The notes beneath the pieces were generated by a model that ran no database searches, had not been told where the DNA came from, and saw only the letters and a list, made by a program, of their open reading frames with translations. Shown here piece by piece: positions 26,879-37,024 of a stretch of 64,000 nt of DNA (the first letter of the stretch is position 1; every line of letters begins with the position of its first letter). Location of the stretch: the NCBI GenBank assembly GCA_016342755.1, contig JAEINS010000008.1:111975-175974 (forward strand), in the 5' to 3' direction. Origin of the DNA: Melioribacteraceae bacterium. Lineage in GTDB: Bacteria > Bacteroidota > Ignavibacteria > Ignavibacteriales > Melioribacteraceae. The translations under genes were made by a program, and so were the position numbers.

Positions 26879-27319
26879 ATGAATAAAGAAAAGTTAAATT
26901 TTGCTGTAGAAAACGCAGTTTCTAAATATAATTGTTTGTTGGTTGACCTTCTGATTAGAGGGACAGATACTAACCGTATACTTGAAATTTATGTCGATAA
27001 TGACGAAGGTGTTTCTACTAAAATGTGTGCAGATATTAGTCGGGAATTAGGTGATGTAATAGAAAATGAAAATATAATCAGTTCCAGGTACAGACTCGAT
27101 ATTTCATCACCCGGAGTTGATAGACCCTTGAAGTTTCTACCACAGTTTAAGAAACACATTAATAGGAAACTAAGTGTTGAATTAAACGAACATGAAGAAA
27201 AATTTGAGGGGGTTTTGTTAGAAGTAGTTGACGAAACCCTTGTTTTTAAAGTAAAGAATGAAGAAAAAGTAATAAATTTCAATAAAATTAAAACAGCAAT
27301 GGTTTTAATTAGTTTTTGA
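26879..27319 (+). CDS. rimP: Ribosome maturation factor RimP
   Basis: A 146-residue protein needed for 30S subunit assembly. The family pattern ILEIYVDNDEGVSTKMCADISRELGDVIE followed by YRLDISSPGVDRPLK is clear. It is the first gene of the classical rimP-nusA-infB cluster, 16 bases before nusA. It lacks a strong ribosome site, which may reflect regulation in the structured leader. Confidence 0.95.
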   Translation: MNKEKLNFAVENAVSKYNCLLVDLLIRGTDTNRILEIYVDNDEGVSTKMCADISRELGDVIENENIISSRYRLDISSPGVDRPLKFLPQFKKHINRKLSVELNEHEEKFEGVLLEVVDETLVFKVKNEEKVINFNKIKTAMVLISF

Positions 27320-27335
27320 TTACGGAGGCTAAGTA

Positions 27336-28580
27336 ATGAATAGTGAAATTGTTGAATCGTTTGCTCAGATGGTTCGCGAGAAAAGCCTAGATAAGGATGT
27401 ATTAGCTGGTATTATCGAGGAGATTTTTGGATTATTAGTAAAAAAGAAATATGGTCTGGATGCGGTTTATGATGTAGTTGTGAACATGGATAAAGGTGAT
27501 ATTGAAATATTTCTTGAGCGTGTAATTGTTGATGAAGTTGAAGATCCGAATTTAGAAATAAGCATAAATGAAGTTAATGAACGCGGAAATGAAGAAGAAT
27601 TAGAAGTAGGTGATGATTTTGTTGAGAAGTTAGAACTACTGTCATTTGGACGCAGACTAATAAATTTAGCCCGTCAGAGTCTTAATCAGCGAATTAGAGA
27701 AATTGAAAAAGAAATTATTACTAATGAATATAATGAAATGATTGGTGAAATTGTTGTTGGTGATATTTATCAAGTACGCCGAAACGATATTCTTGTAAAT
27801 CATAATAAAAATGAACTGTTACTTCCTCGTATTGAACAAATTCCGAGAGAAAGATATAGAAAAGGTGAAACTGTTAGAGCAGTTGTAAAGATGGTTAAGA
27901 AAACTCCTAACGGTCCGGTTATCATTATTTCTCGTGGTGATAACGAGTTCTTAAAAAGATTGTTTGAAATTGAAATTCCTGAAATATATGATGGTGTTAT
28001 TGATATTAAAGGAATTGCCCGCGAACCGGGAGAAAGAGCTAAAGTATCGGTAGAATCTGCTGATAATAGAATTGACGCTGTTGGTGCCTGTGTTGGTATG
28101 AAAGGTGTCAGAATTCACGCAATAGTTCGTGAGTTAAATAACGAAAATATTGATGTTATCAATTATTCCGACGATCCAATCACTTATATCCAAAGAGCAC
28201 TGGCTCCGGCTAAATTAAAAGAAATTGAAATTGATGAAGAAACCAGGAAATGTACTGTTGTTGCTGATAGCGACCAAGTATCTTTGATTGTTGGAAGAAA
28301 TGGTGTTAATATTAGATTAGCAATTAAATTAACCGGTTATGAGATTGAAGTAATTCGTGAAGAAAAACCATATGATGAATATGATGACGATATTGAACTA
28401 TTTGATCTTAAAGAAGAACTTGGTGCTGATATTTACGAATTATTAATAAATAACCGTTATGATACCGCGGTTGAAGTTCTTCAGGCAGGACCGGAAAAAT
28501 TAAAAGAAATTGAAGAACTTAATGACGAACAGATTGAAAATATATTAGAAATATTAAAGAACCAATTTGAAGAAGAATAA
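27336..28580 (+). CDS. nusA: Transcription termination/antitermination protein NusA
   Basis: A 414-residue NusA: N-terminal RNA-polymerase-binding domain (residues 1-125), S1 domain (about 130-200), then two KH domains (about 205-345) with the EPGERAKVSVES and VGACVGMKGVRIHAIVRELNNENIDVI motifs. After an acidic stretch there is one short helix-hairpin-helix-like end (ILEILKNQF) rather than the two acidic repeats of E. coli. It controls pausing, termination and rRNA antitermination. Strong GGAGG ribosome site. Confidence 0.97.
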   Translation: MNSEIVESFAQMVREKSLDKDVLAGIIEEIFGLLVKKKYGLDAVYDVVVNMDKGDIEIFLERVIVDEVEDPNLEISINEVNERGNEEELEVGDDFVEKLELLSFGRRLINLARQSLNQRIREIEKEIITNEYNEMIGEIVVGDIYQVRRNDILVNHNKNELLLPRIEQIPRERYRKGETVRAVVKMVKKTPNGPVIIISRGDNEFLKRLFEIEIPEIYDGVIDIKGIAREPGERAKVSVESADNRIDAVGACVGMKGVRIHAIVRELNNENIDVINYSDDPITYIQRALAPAKLKEIEIDEETRKCTVVADSDQVSLIVGRNGVNIRLAIKLTGYEIEVIREEKPYDEYDDDIELFDLKEELGADIYELLINNRYDTAVEVLQAGPEKLKEIEELNDEQIENILEILKNQFEEE

Positions 28581-28607
28581 AATTTAACTTATAGGTAACT
28601 AATAGAT

Positions 28608-31355
28608 ATGCCGGAAGATAAAAACCCAAAAAAATTAAGACTTTACAAATTTGCATCAGAATATAATCTGTCATCCGACTCTATGATGGAGTTTCTGAAA
28701 GGAAAAGGTCATAGTATTAAGTCGCACATGGCTTTATTAAATGATGAAATGCTTGCTGATATTCATTCTCATTATAAAAAGGATATAGAAAAAGCTGAAA
28801 ATCATTATCGCAAGGTAAATGAGTTTCATAAAAAAAGAGTTGAAAAATCCTCGGAAAGTAGTGATGATGAAGCTGTTGACGTAAAAGATACAGAACAAGA
28901 TGAAATCCCGGAAGTTAAAGATGAACCGGTTGAAGAAACTGTTGAAGCAATTGTTGAGTCTGAACAAGTGGTTGAAACTACTCCGGAAGTGGTTGAAGAA
29001 GCTGTTGAAGAAACCGTAAAAGTTATACCAGATGAACAAGCTGAAACTTCTGAGGAAGTTGTTGTTGAAAAGCCAGCTGAGACAGTTGTTCCGGCAGAAG
29101 CAATTGTGAAAAAACCAGAAAGCAGTGAAGGCAAAATATATAAAACAAAGACTGAACTGGATATGGAGAAACAGAAATCCGGTTTAACAATTGTTGGTAA
29201 AATTGATTTAGATGCTAATAAGAAAAAACGCAGACCTAAAAGACAAAAACCAACCGATGATAAGAAACCTGAGATTAAACCTGCTGAAGGTACAAATGCA
29301 AAGCCGGTATCGGATGAAGAGGCGAAAAAATCTAAGGTTAAAAAGAAAAAACTTAAAGTTAAGAAATCGCCCGAAGGTGAAACTTCTGTTGAAACAGAAG
29401 AAATAGATCGTAAAGGTAAAAAGAAGAAGCGCAAAAAACGTCCGGAAGTTGATAAACAAGCTGTTGATGATGCTATAAAACGTACAATGCTTGGTCTTGA
29501 TACAGGTCCTAGTGCTGATAGAGCATCTGCCCGTAAGAAAAAACGGAAAGAAAAGGCCGAAATTGAAGAACATATACAAGAGCAGAAAGAACTTGAAAAA
29601 TCAATATTGAAAGTAACTGAGTATATTTCAGTTAGTGAACTTGCCAATATGATGGATGTAAATGTTGCTGATGTTATTGCTAAATGTATGAGCCTTGGAT
29701 TAATGGTTTCTATCAACCAGAGATTAGATGTTGAGACTCTTACAGTTGTTGCTGATGAATTTGGTTTTGATATAGAAATTGAAGAAGAATACGCGGCAGA
29801 AGCTGTTATTGAAGAAGAAGAAGATGAAGAAACATTAAAACCGCGTCCTCCGGTAGTTACTATAATGGGGCATGTCGATCATGGTAAAACATCACTTCTT
29901 GATTACATTAGAAAAGCTAATGTTGTGGCAGGTGAAGCCGGCGGTATAACACAGCATATTGGAGCTTATAAAGTTGATCTTGATAATGGAAAACAAATTG
30001 CGTTTTTAGATACACCTGGTCACGAAGCATTTACAGCTATGCGTGCACGTGGTGCTTCAGTAACAGATATCGTTATACTAATTGTTGCTGCCGATGATGC
30101 CGTGATGCCTCAGACAATTGAAGCAATAAATCACTCGTTAGCTGCCGAAGTACCCATTGTAGTTGCTATTAACAAGGTTGATAAACCTGGTGCAAATGTT
30201 GAAAAAATTAAGCAGCAATTAGCTGATAGAAATGTTTTAGTTGAAGATTGGGGTGGTAAATATCAGGTAGTTGAAATCTCTGCTAAAATGGGAACTAATA
30301 TAGATATTCTGTTAGATAAGCTGATATTGGAAGCAGAAATGCTTGAACTAAAAGCTAATCCTGATAGAAAAGCTCATGGCGCTGTAATAGAAACCCAGTT
30401 AGATAAAGGGCGCGGAATTACTTCAACCGTTCTTGTTCAAAAAGGCACTCTAAAAATTGGTGATCCGTTTGTTGCCGGAGTTCATCATGGGCGTGTAAGA
30501 GCCATGTTTGATGAAAGAAATAAAAAGATTAACGAAGTTGGTCCTTCTACTCCTGTTCTGGTACTTGGATTTGAAGGCTCTCCTCAGGCTGGCGATACTT
30601 TTATTGTTATGGAAAGTGAACGCGCTGCAAGAGAACTTAGTAATAAACGTATGCAGCTTAAAAATGAGCAAGATCGCCGTCAGGTTCGTATGACTACTCT
30701 TGATGAAATTGCTCGTCAGGCAAGTCAGGGTGGATTAAAAGAATTACCACTTATTGTTAAAGGTGATGTGGATGGTTCTGTTGAAGCTTTAGCTGATTCG
30801 CTAATGAAATTATCGAATGAAGAAGTTACAGTTAGAGTTATACATAAAGGTGTCGGAGCAATTTCGGAAGGTGATGTTATCTTAGCGGCAGCATCGCAAG
30901 CTATTATTGTTGGTTTCCACGTACGCCCTCACAACAATGCACGTAAATTGGCTGAAAAAGAACAAGTTGATATTCGTCTTTACAATGTTATTTACGATAC
31001 AATTAATGAAATTAGATCAGCATTAGAAGGACTTCTGTCGCCGGTAATTTCAGAGAAAATGGTTGCTACAGTAGAAGTTCGCGATACATTCAAAGTTCCA
31101 AAAGTTGGTACTGTTGCCGGCTGTTATGTTACTGATGGTAAAATTTCGCGCAACGAAAAAATTAGATTATTTAGAGACGGTATTGTAATTTATGAAGGTG
31201 AGTTATCGCAGCTTAGACGTTTCAAAGATGACGTTAAAGAAGTTGATGCCGGTTACGAATGCGGACTTAATATTCATAATTTTAATGATATTAAAGTTGG
31301 TGATATTATAGAAAGTTATATAATGATTGAAACTAAAAAAACTTTAGACACGTAA
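28608..31355 (+). CDS. infB: Translation initiation factor IF-2
   Basis: A 915-residue GTPase that brings initiator tRNA to the 30S subunit. An N-terminal IF2_N-like segment (1-60) is followed by a long charged linker to about residue 330, rich in Glu/Val, then Lys/Arg. The second IF2_N-like part is at about 335-395. The G domain has GHVDHGKTS (about 421-429), DTPGHEAF, NKVDKPG and SAK, followed by domains II, III and IV. The order and length fit a large IF2. The linker's opposite strand has a long spurious open frame. rbfA overlaps its stop by one base. Confidence 0.97.
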   Translation: MPEDKNPKKLRLYKFASEYNLSSDSMMEFLKGKGHSIKSHMALLNDEMLADIHSHYKKDIEKAENHYRKVNEFHKKRVEKSSESSDDEAVDVKDTEQDEIPEVKDEPVEETVEAIVESEQVVETTPEVVEEAVEETVKVIPDEQAETSEEVVVEKPAETVVPAEAIVKKPESSEGKIYKTKTELDMEKQKSGLTIVGKIDLDANKKKRRPKRQKPTDDKKPEIKPAEGTNAKPVSDEEAKKSKVKKKKLKVKKSPEGETSVETEEIDRKGKKKKRKKRPEVDKQAVDDAIKRTMLGLDTGPSADRASARKKKRKEKAEIEEHIQEQKELEKSILKVTEYISVSELANMMDVNVADVIAKCMSLGLMVSINQRLDVETLTVVADEFGFDIEIEEEYAAEAVIEEEEDEETLKPRPPVVTIMGHVDHGKTSLLDYIRKANVVAGEAGGITQHIGAYKVDLDNGKQIAFLDTPGHEAFTAMRARGASVTDIVILIVAADDAVMPQTIEAINHSLAAEVPIVVAINKVDKPGANVEKIKQQLADRNVLVEDWGGKYQVVEISAKMGTNIDILLDKLILEAEMLELKANPDRKAHGAVIETQLDKGRGITSTVLVQKGTLKIGDPFVAGVHHGRVRAMFDERNKKINEVGPSTPVLVLGFEGSPQAGDTFIVMESERAARELSNKRMQLKNEQDRRQVRMTTLDEIARQASQGGLKELPLIVKGDVDGSVEALADSLMKLSNEEVTVRVIHKGVGAISEGDVILAAASQAIIVGFHVRPHNNARKLAEKEQVDIRLYNVIYDTINEIRSALEGLLSPVISEKMVATVEVRDTFKVPKVGTVAGCYVTDGKISRNEKIRLFRDGIVIYEGELSQLRRFKDDVKEVDAGYECGLNIHNFNDIKVGDIIESYIMIETKKTLDT

Positions 31356-31711
31356 TGTCTCTAAGATTAAAAAAAATAGAGAGTATGTTAAAAGAGGAAC
31401 TTAGTCTGGTGTTCCTGCAAAAACTGAAAGACCCGGTATTCGGAGTTATAACAATAACTGACGTTAAAGTTAGTCCCGATATAAAATCTGCTAAGGTTTA
31501 TGTTTCAGTTTACGAAAAAGAAAAACGGAAAGAAGTTTTAGCCAAACTTAATAATGTAAAAAAAATGGTGAGAACAGAAATTGCTCATAAAGTAAGAATG
31601 AAACATACACCTGAACTCAACTTTTTTATAGATGAAACACTTGATTATGTAGATAGAATGGAGAATTTGTTCAAAGAGATCAATAAGGATGATAACCAAG
31701 AAACAGACTGA
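31355..31711 (+). CDS. rbfA: Ribosome-binding factor A
   Basis: A 118-residue KH-like protein for late 16S rRNA maturation. Motifs LKDPVFGVITITDVKVSPDIKSAKVYVSV and KHTPELNFFIDETLDY are standard. The start ATG shares its A with the infB stop (TAATG), and the end overlaps truB by 23 bases, so the three are translationally coupled. Confidence 0.95.
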   Translation: MSLRLKKIESMLKEELSLVFLQKLKDPVFGVITITDVKVSPDIKSAKVYVSVYEKEKRKEVLAKLNNVKKMVRTEIAHKVRMKHTPELNFFIDETLDYVDRMENLFKEINKDDNQETD

Positions 31712-32399
31712 TTTAGAAAATGTTGATTTTGCATCTGGTCAAGTTATTATTTTTGATAAAGATCTTAAAGCATCTTCATTTAGCGTTGTATATAAAGTTA
31801 GAAAAACTGTAAAGGTAAAAAAAGTTGGTCATGCCGGTACTTTAGATCCATATGCAACCGGATTGTTAATTTTATGTACAGGCAAAAAGACTAAAGAAAT
31901 TTACAAATATCAGGATTTACCTAAGACCTATATTGGTAGAATTACGTTAGGCAAAAAAACACCTTCGATGGATGTTGAGACGGATGTTAGCGAAGAGAAG
32001 AGTATTGACGGTATAAGTGAAGATAAGATTTGCAAGGTTAGAGATTCATTCCTCGGAACAATTGAGCAAACACCACCCATGTACTCTGCAATTAAACATA
32101 AAGGAAAATCCCTTTATAAATATGCCCGTAAAGGTGAAGAAATAAAAAGGGAACCAAGAGAAGTTTCTATTTATGATTTTGAATTGACTAAAATAGAACT
32201 TCCGGATGTTTACTTTAAAATAAAATGTTCTAAAGGTACTTATATAAGAGTTATTGCTAATGATTTTGGTGATAAGCTTGGCTGCGGCGGATATTTGACT
32301 GAGTTAAGACGAACTGAAATTGGTGATATAAAGGTTGAAGATGCCTGGAAAATTGAAGATTTTAAGAATTTATTTGAACCTGAACCTGTAGAAGAATGA
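31689..32399 (+). CDS. truB: tRNA pseudouridine(55) synthase TruB
   Basis: A 236-residue enzyme making pseudouridine 55 in the tRNA T-loop. The catalytic motif GHAGTLDPYATGLL carries the essential Asp near residue 57; TPPMYSAIKHKG and CSKGTYIRVIANDFG follow. It is shorter than E. coli TruB (314) because no C-terminal PUA domain is present, as in other members of this bacterial group. The start inside rbfA has AAGGATG as the site. Confidence 0.94.
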   Translation: MITKKQTDLENVDFASGQVIIFDKDLKASSFSVVYKVRKTVKVKKVGHAGTLDPYATGLLILCTGKKTKEIYKYQDLPKTYIGRITLGKKTPSMDVETDVSEEKSIDGISEDKICKVRDSFLGTIEQTPPMYSAIKHKGKSLYKYARKGEEIKREPREVSIYDFELTKIELPDVYFKIKCSKGTYIRVIANDFGDKLGCGGYLTELRRTEIGDIKVEDAWKIEDFKNLFEPEPVEE

Positions 32400-32451
32400 T
32401 GTTTTTCTTAAAAGGATAATTTTGTAACTTAAATGTCTTTTATTTTTGAAA

Positions 32452-33393
32452 ATGAAAATTTTTACCGATATATCGCAAATAGAAAAGAAAAAGGTTGTTT
32501 TAACAATTGGAACTTTTGATGGTCTGCATTTAGGTCATATTGATATTCTAAAGTCAGTAATTCAAAAATCTGAAGAATATTCTGCCGAAAGTTTAGCTGT
32601 TACTTTTGAACCGCATCCAAGAAGTGTAGTTTCAAAAGATTCTAAAATAAAATTATTAACTACTCTTGATGAAAAAAAAGAGATTTTTACTGAACTAGGA
32701 ATTGAGAATCTCTTAATAATAAATTTTACTGAAGAATTTGCTTCTCTTAGTTCAAGAGAGTTTATAGAGACTTACTTACTTTCCAAATTAAATGTAAGTG
32801 AGATTGTTGTCGGGTATGATCATAGATTTGGTAAAAACAGAGATGGCGACGAGTCTAAATTAAGAGAAATTGGCAATGAGTTTGGATTTAAAGTCAGCTC
32901 AGTTAGTGCCGTAAAGGTTGATGATTATACAATTAGCAGTACAAAAATAAGAAATGCTCTTTCACTTGGCGATTTAAAAACAGCCAATAAATATCTTGGT
33001 CGTTTTTACTGTTTTTATGGCGATGTAATTAAAGGTGCCGGCAGAGGTCGTAAGCTTGGTTATCCAACTGCTAATATTGATCCGGAAAAGGGAGATAAAC
33101 TAATTCCTAAACCCGGTGTATATTTAATTACATCAAACATAGAAGGTAAAGACTATTTTGGTTTAATGAATATTGGATCGAGACCGACTTTTAATGATAT
33201 TGAGAATATGCTGGTCGAAGTTCATCTATTAGATTTTAATGATGATATTTATGGAAAACATTTAAGACTCGATTTAATAGATAGATTAAGAGACGAGAAA
33301 AAATTTGCATCAAAAGACGAACTAATGATACAAATAAAAAATGATGAGAAAAAAAGTAACGAAATAATAAATTTAATAATTAACTCTGGTTAA
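32452..33393 (+). CDS. ribF: Bifunctional riboflavin kinase / FAD synthetase
   Basis: A 313-residue enzyme converting riboflavin to FMN and FAD. The N-terminal adenylyltransferase has TIGTFDGLHLGH (with the (H/T)xGH nucleotide site) and FEPHPRSVV. The C-terminal flavokinase has GRGRKLGYPTANID and GLMNIGSRPTF. I chose ATG 32452 over a TTG two codons upstream; neither has a clear ribosome site. The position in the truB-ribF-rpsO order is classical. Confidence 0.95.
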   Translation: MKIFTDISQIEKKKVVLTIGTFDGLHLGHIDILKSVIQKSEEYSAESLAVTFEPHPRSVVSKDSKIKLLTTLDEKKEIFTELGIENLLIINFTEEFASLSSREFIETYLLSKLNVSEIVVGYDHRFGKNRDGDESKLREIGNEFGFKVSSVSAVKVDDYTISSTKIRNALSLGDLKTANKYLGRFYCFYGDVIKGAGRGRKLGYPTANIDPEKGDKLIPKPGVYLITSNIEGKDYFGLMNIGSRPTFNDIENMLVEVHLLDFNDDIYGKHLRLDLIDRLRDEKKFASKDELMIQIKNDEKKSNEIINLIINSG

Positions 33394-33435
33394 TTCTGGG
33401 GTTACATCGTATCAATTAATGAAGGAGACAGAAGA

Positions 33436-33705
33436 ATGTCTATTACAAAGCAAGAAACAAAAGAAATAATGGAAAAATTTGGTAAAAATGCCCAGGACAG
33501 CGGAACCGCTGAAGTGCAAGTTGCTATTCTTACAAAAAGAATTAACAACTTAACCGGGCATTTTGGCGATCATAAAAAGGATCATGCTTCACGCCGCGGT
33601 TTATTACAGATGGTTGGTAAAAGACGTAGACTATTAGATTACATTGCCGGAAAAGATATAGAACGTTACAGAAGCCTAATTAAAGAACTTAAATTAAGAA
33701 AGTAA
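33436..33705 (+). CDS. rpsO: 30S ribosomal protein S15
   Basis: An 89-residue protein that matches S15 fully: [21 protein letters not shown], the conserved H-x3[23 protein letters not shown] motif and [13 protein letters not shown]. It binds 16S rRNA helices 20-22 early in assembly. GGAG precedes the ATG. In many bacteria S15 represses its own mRNA; no such fold could be seen in the short upstream gap. Confidence 0.97.
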   Translation: MSITKQETKEIMEKFGKNAQDSGTAEVQVAILTKRINNLTGHFGDHKKDHASRRGLLQMVGKRRRLLDYIAGKDIERYRSLIKELKLRK

Positions 33706-33716
33706 GAGGCAGGTAA

Positions 33717-35864
33717 ATGGTTTTCAAAAAAGAAGTTGAAGTAGGTGGCAAAAAGTTATCTATTGAAACTGGCCTAATGGCTAAACAATCTAACGGCGCA
33801 GTTATGGTAAGATGCGGAGATACTATGGTTTTAGTTACCGCAGTGGCGTCTAAAGAAGCAAAAGAAGATATCGATTTTTTCCCACTATCAGTGGAGTATC
33901 GTGAAAAACTCTTTGCAGCCGGGAAGTTTCCGGGTGGTTTCATTAAGAGAGAAGGAAGACCTAGTGAAAAAGAAATTCTTACTGCCAGATTAATAGACAG
34001 ACCTATTAGACCTCTTTTCCCAAAAGAATTTCGTAATGAAACTCAAATTGTAGCACAGGTTTATTCATTTGACGGTGACAATGATCCTGATGTATTAGGT
34101 GCTGTTGGTGCTTCGGCCGCGCTTGCAATTTCAGATATTCCGTTTCTAGAGCCAATTGGTGAAGTTAGAGTTGGACGTGTTAATGGTGAATTTATTGTTA
34201 ATCCTACTTTTGCGCAAGTTAAAGAAAGTGATATTGAGCTTACTGTTGCCGGAACTATGGATTCGATTATGATGGTTGAAGGTGAATCTGAAGAAGTTTC
34301 TGAAGATGCATTATTAGACGCGTTAAAAATAGCACATGTTGAGATCAAAAAAATAGTTCAAATTCAGAATGAATTAAGAGAAGAGTGTGGTAAACCTAAG
34401 TTTGATGTTCCGGTTAAAGAAATTGATGAAGCTCTTTTAAAAGATGTTAATGATTTATCTTACGATAAATATAAAGAAATAGTTTATTCAAAATTAGCTA
34501 AAGAAGAAAGATCTGAGCAAAACAGTAATTTAGGTAAAGAAGTTCTTGCGGCATTAGAAGAAAAATATCCTGACCAAGTGAAAGTTATAAAAACTATTCT
34601 GCACGATATTGAAAAAGATTTAATGCGCCAAAGAATTCTTGAAGACGGAGTTAGACTTGATGGAAGAACTCTTACTGAAGTTCGCCCGATTACATGTCAT
34701 TTAGGACTTCTTCCAAGAACTCATGGATCTGCTTTATTTACCAGAGGCGAAACTCAAAGTTTAACTACTGTAACTTTAGGTACAAGCCGTGCGGAACAAA
34801 TAGTTGACGGATTAGGTGAAGAATATTCTAAAAAATTCTATCTTCATTATAATTTCCCACCATTTTCTGTTGGTGAAGTTGGAAGATTTGGCGGAACCGG
34901 AAGAAGAGAAATTGGTCATGGTAATTTAGCCGAAAGAGCTCTTAAATTTATTGTTCCCCGCGATGAAAACTTTAAATATACTGTACGTATTAACTCCGAT
35001 ATATTAGAGTCAAATGGTTCATCATCAATGGCAACTGTTTGTGCAGGTTCATTAGCTATGATGGATGCTGGTGTTCCCGTAAAAAGCGCAATTGCCGGTA
35101 TTGCTATGGGACTTGTTAAAGAAGAAGAAAATTATGCGGTATTAACAGATATTCTTGGTAATGAAGATCACTTAGGTGATATGGACTTTAAAGTTGCCGG
35201 ATCTGCTAAAGGTATAACTGCAATTCAGATGGATATTAAAATTCAGGGTATTTCATACGAAATTATGGAAAAAGCTCTGCACCAGGCAAAAGAAGGAAGA
35301 ACACACATTCTTGGTGTTATGAATGAGGCTCTTGCTGAACCAAGAATTTCTATGTCTGAATATGCTCCTAGTTTAGTTTCAACAAAAATTCCTACTGATA
35401 AAATTGGTGCTTTAATTGGTCCTGGCGGAAAAGTTATTCAGGGAATTCAGGCTGAGTTTAATGTTGAGATTAATATTGAAGAAGATGGAACAGTAAGTAT
35501 TACAGCCGCAAATGCAAATGATGCTAAAAATGCTAAAAATTATGTTAAACTTGTTGTATCTGAGCCTGAAGTTGGTAAAAACTATTTAGGTAAAGTTGTT
35601 AAGATAACTGATTTTGGCGCGTTTGTTGAAATACTTCCTGGTCATCAAGGATTATTACACATTTCTCAGTTAGATGTAAAACGTGTAAATAAAGTTACTG
35701 ATGTAATTCAAGAAGGTGAAAGCGTAAAAGTTCAATTAGTAAAAGTTGAAAAAGGTAAGTTAAGCCTTAGTAGAAAAGTATTATTAACAGAAAAAGTTGA
35801 AGAGAAAAAAGAAGAAACTTCTGAAGAAAAATCTGAACCTAGTTCTGAAAATAGTGCTGAATAA
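33717..35864 (+). CDS. pnp: Polyribonucleotide nucleotidyltransferase (PNPase)
   Basis: A 715-residue phosphorolytic 3'-5' exoribonuclease. Two RNase PH domains (about 10-225 and 305-535) flank a helical domain; the catalytic GDMDFKVAGSAKGITAIQMD motif is in the second. KH (about 550-615, IGPGGKVIQ) and S1 (about 617-690, GKVVKITDFGAFVEI) domains follow, and an acidic Glu/Ser tail. rpsO-pnp is a common pair, 11 bases apart. It ends with a perfect palindromic terminator. Confidence 0.97.
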   Translation: MVFKKEVEVGGKKLSIETGLMAKQSNGAVMVRCGDTMVLVTAVASKEAKEDIDFFPLSVEYREKLFAAGKFPGGFIKREGRPSEKEILTARLIDRPIRPLFPKEFRNETQIVAQVYSFDGDNDPDVLGAVGASAALAISDIPFLEPIGEVRVGRVNGEFIVNPTFAQVKESDIELTVAGTMDSIMMVEGESEEVSEDALLDALKIAHVEIKKIVQIQNELREECGKPKFDVPVKEIDEALLKDVNDLSYDKYKEIVYSKLAKEERSEQNSNLGKEVLAALEEKYPDQVKVIKTILHDIEKDLMRQRILEDGVRLDGRTLTEVRPITCHLGLLPRTHGSALFTRGETQSLTTVTLGTSRAEQIVDGLGEEYSKKFYLHYNFPPFSVGEVGRFGGTGRREIGHGNLAERALKFIVPRDENFKYTVRINSDILESNGSSSMATVCAGSLAMMDAGVPVKSAIAGIAMGLVKEEENYAVLTDILGNEDHLGDMDFKVAGSAKGITAIQMDIKIQGISYEIMEKALHQAKEGRTHILGVMNEALAEPRISMSEYAPSLVSTKIPTDKIGALIGPGGKVIQGIQAEFNVEINIEEDGTVSITAANANDAKNAKNYVKLVVSEPEVGKNYLGKVVKITDFGAFVEILPGHQGLLHISQLDVKRVNKVTDVIQEGESVKVQLVKVEKGKLSLSRKVLLTEKVEEKKEETSEEKSEPSSENSAE

Positions 35865-35874
35865 ATAATTTGTA

Positions 35875-35911
35875 AAATGCTGAATATTAATATTCAGCAT
35901 TTTTTTTATTT
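35875..35911 (+). terminator. Intrinsic terminator of the rimP-pnp cluster
   Basis: A perfect inverted repeat, AAATGCTGAATATT and its complement, followed by at least eight T residues. It lies 11 bases beyond the pnp stop. Confidence 0.92.
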
Positions 35912-35946
35912 TATAACGATATTTTGTAAACCTATGTAAGTTCAAT

Positions 35947-36993
35947 ATGAAAGTCGGAAATCTTGATTTAACAAATAAATTGATAATGGCTCCACTTGCA
36001 GAGGTAACCTATGCTCCTTTTAGAAAAATTGTTACAGAATTTGGTGCTGGCTTAAAGTATACTCAAATGGTAAGTGCCGAGGGCATTCTCAAAAACAATT
36101 TTCAAACTCTTAAATTTTTAGTTTACAGTAGAGACGAGAAACCAATTGGGGTTCAAATTTTAGGTAAAGATCCGGATATTATAGCTGGTGCTGTATCTGA
36201 GCTAAAAAAAATACAGCCCGATGTAATTGATCTTAATTGCGGTTGCTCTGTTCATAAAGTGTTAAAACACAAAATGGGTGCTGCAATTTTAGATGATACA
36301 CCTCTCCTGGGAAGAATCGTAAAGAGTATGAAAAAGTCTTCCGGTGAAATACCCATATCTGTAAAAATGAGACTGGGTTCTACAAAGACTAATAGTAGTA
36401 TTATAGATAACGCAAAAGCTTGCGAAGAAAATGGCGCCTCTTTTATAGTGGTTCATTGCAGATACAGATCAAATAGTTATAATGATGATTCTGATTGGGA
36501 AATGCTTAAAAAAGTAAAAGATAGTGTTTCAATTCCGGTAGTAGGCAATGGTTCTATTTTTACACCGGAAGATGCAATTAATATGAGGGAGCAAACCGGA
36601 GTAGATTCCGTAATGGTTGCAAGAGGTGCGTTAGGAAACCCTTTTATCTTTTCAAGATATAATTCAATAATGGAAAAAGGGATTGATCCCGGCGAACCAG
36701 GCTTAGAAGAAAAATTAAATATAGCAATTAGACATTTAAACATGTTAGTTAGCGATTCTGGAGAAAGATCCGGAATTATAAAAGCCAAAAAACATTTATT
36801 TTGGTATTTTAGATTAGAGGATGGAATATATCAATTAGTTGAAAAAGTAAAAAAACTAAAAGAAGTAGATGATATAATAGGTTGTTTACATGAACATGTA
36901 GATAATATTGCTGCAAATAAATTTGAAAAACTTAATATAGATGAAATAAATAAAAGTTTTAATGAACGAGTAATGTTCTGGCAGATTGATTAA
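35947..36993 (+). CDS. dus: tRNA-dihydrouridine synthase
   Basis: A 348-residue FMN-dependent enzyme reducing uridine in the tRNA D-loop. The N-terminal NKLIMAPLAEVTYAPFR and MVSAEG segments and the catalytic LNCGCSVHKVLKHKMGAAIL motif are present; the site usually reads GCP and here is GCS. The flavin site follows (SVKMRLG, VVHCR, VVGNGSIFT, VMVARGALGNPFIF). The subtype (A, B or C) cannot be told; it is closest in layout to DusB. No good ribosome site is visible. The rng gene follows after 31 bases. Confidence 0.9.
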   Translation: MKVGNLDLTNKLIMAPLAEVTYAPFRKIVTEFGAGLKYTQMVSAEGILKNNFQTLKFLVYSRDEKPIGVQILGKDPDIIAGAVSELKKIQPDVIDLNCGCSVHKVLKHKMGAAILDDTPLLGRIVKSMKKSSGEIPISVKMRLGSTKTNSSIIDNAKACEENGASFIVVHCRYRSNSYNDDSDWEMLKKVKDSVSIPVVGNGSIFTPEDAINMREQTGVDSVMVARGALGNPFIFSRYNSIMEKGIDPGEPGLEEKLNIAIRHLNMLVSDSGERSGIIKAKKHLFWYFRLEDGIYQLVEKVKKLKEVDDIIGCLHEHVDNIAANKFEKLNIDEINKSFNERVMFWQID

Positions 36994-37024
36994 AAGCCAA
37001 AAAAAAAATTAAAGACAGTTAAAT

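Noticed and set aside
28826..29716. 296-codon minus-strand open frame inside infB
   Set aside because: It is antisense to the Glu/Lys-rich linker of IF-2; its Ser/Thr/Phe-rich product is what the reversed codons give, with no independent ribosome site.
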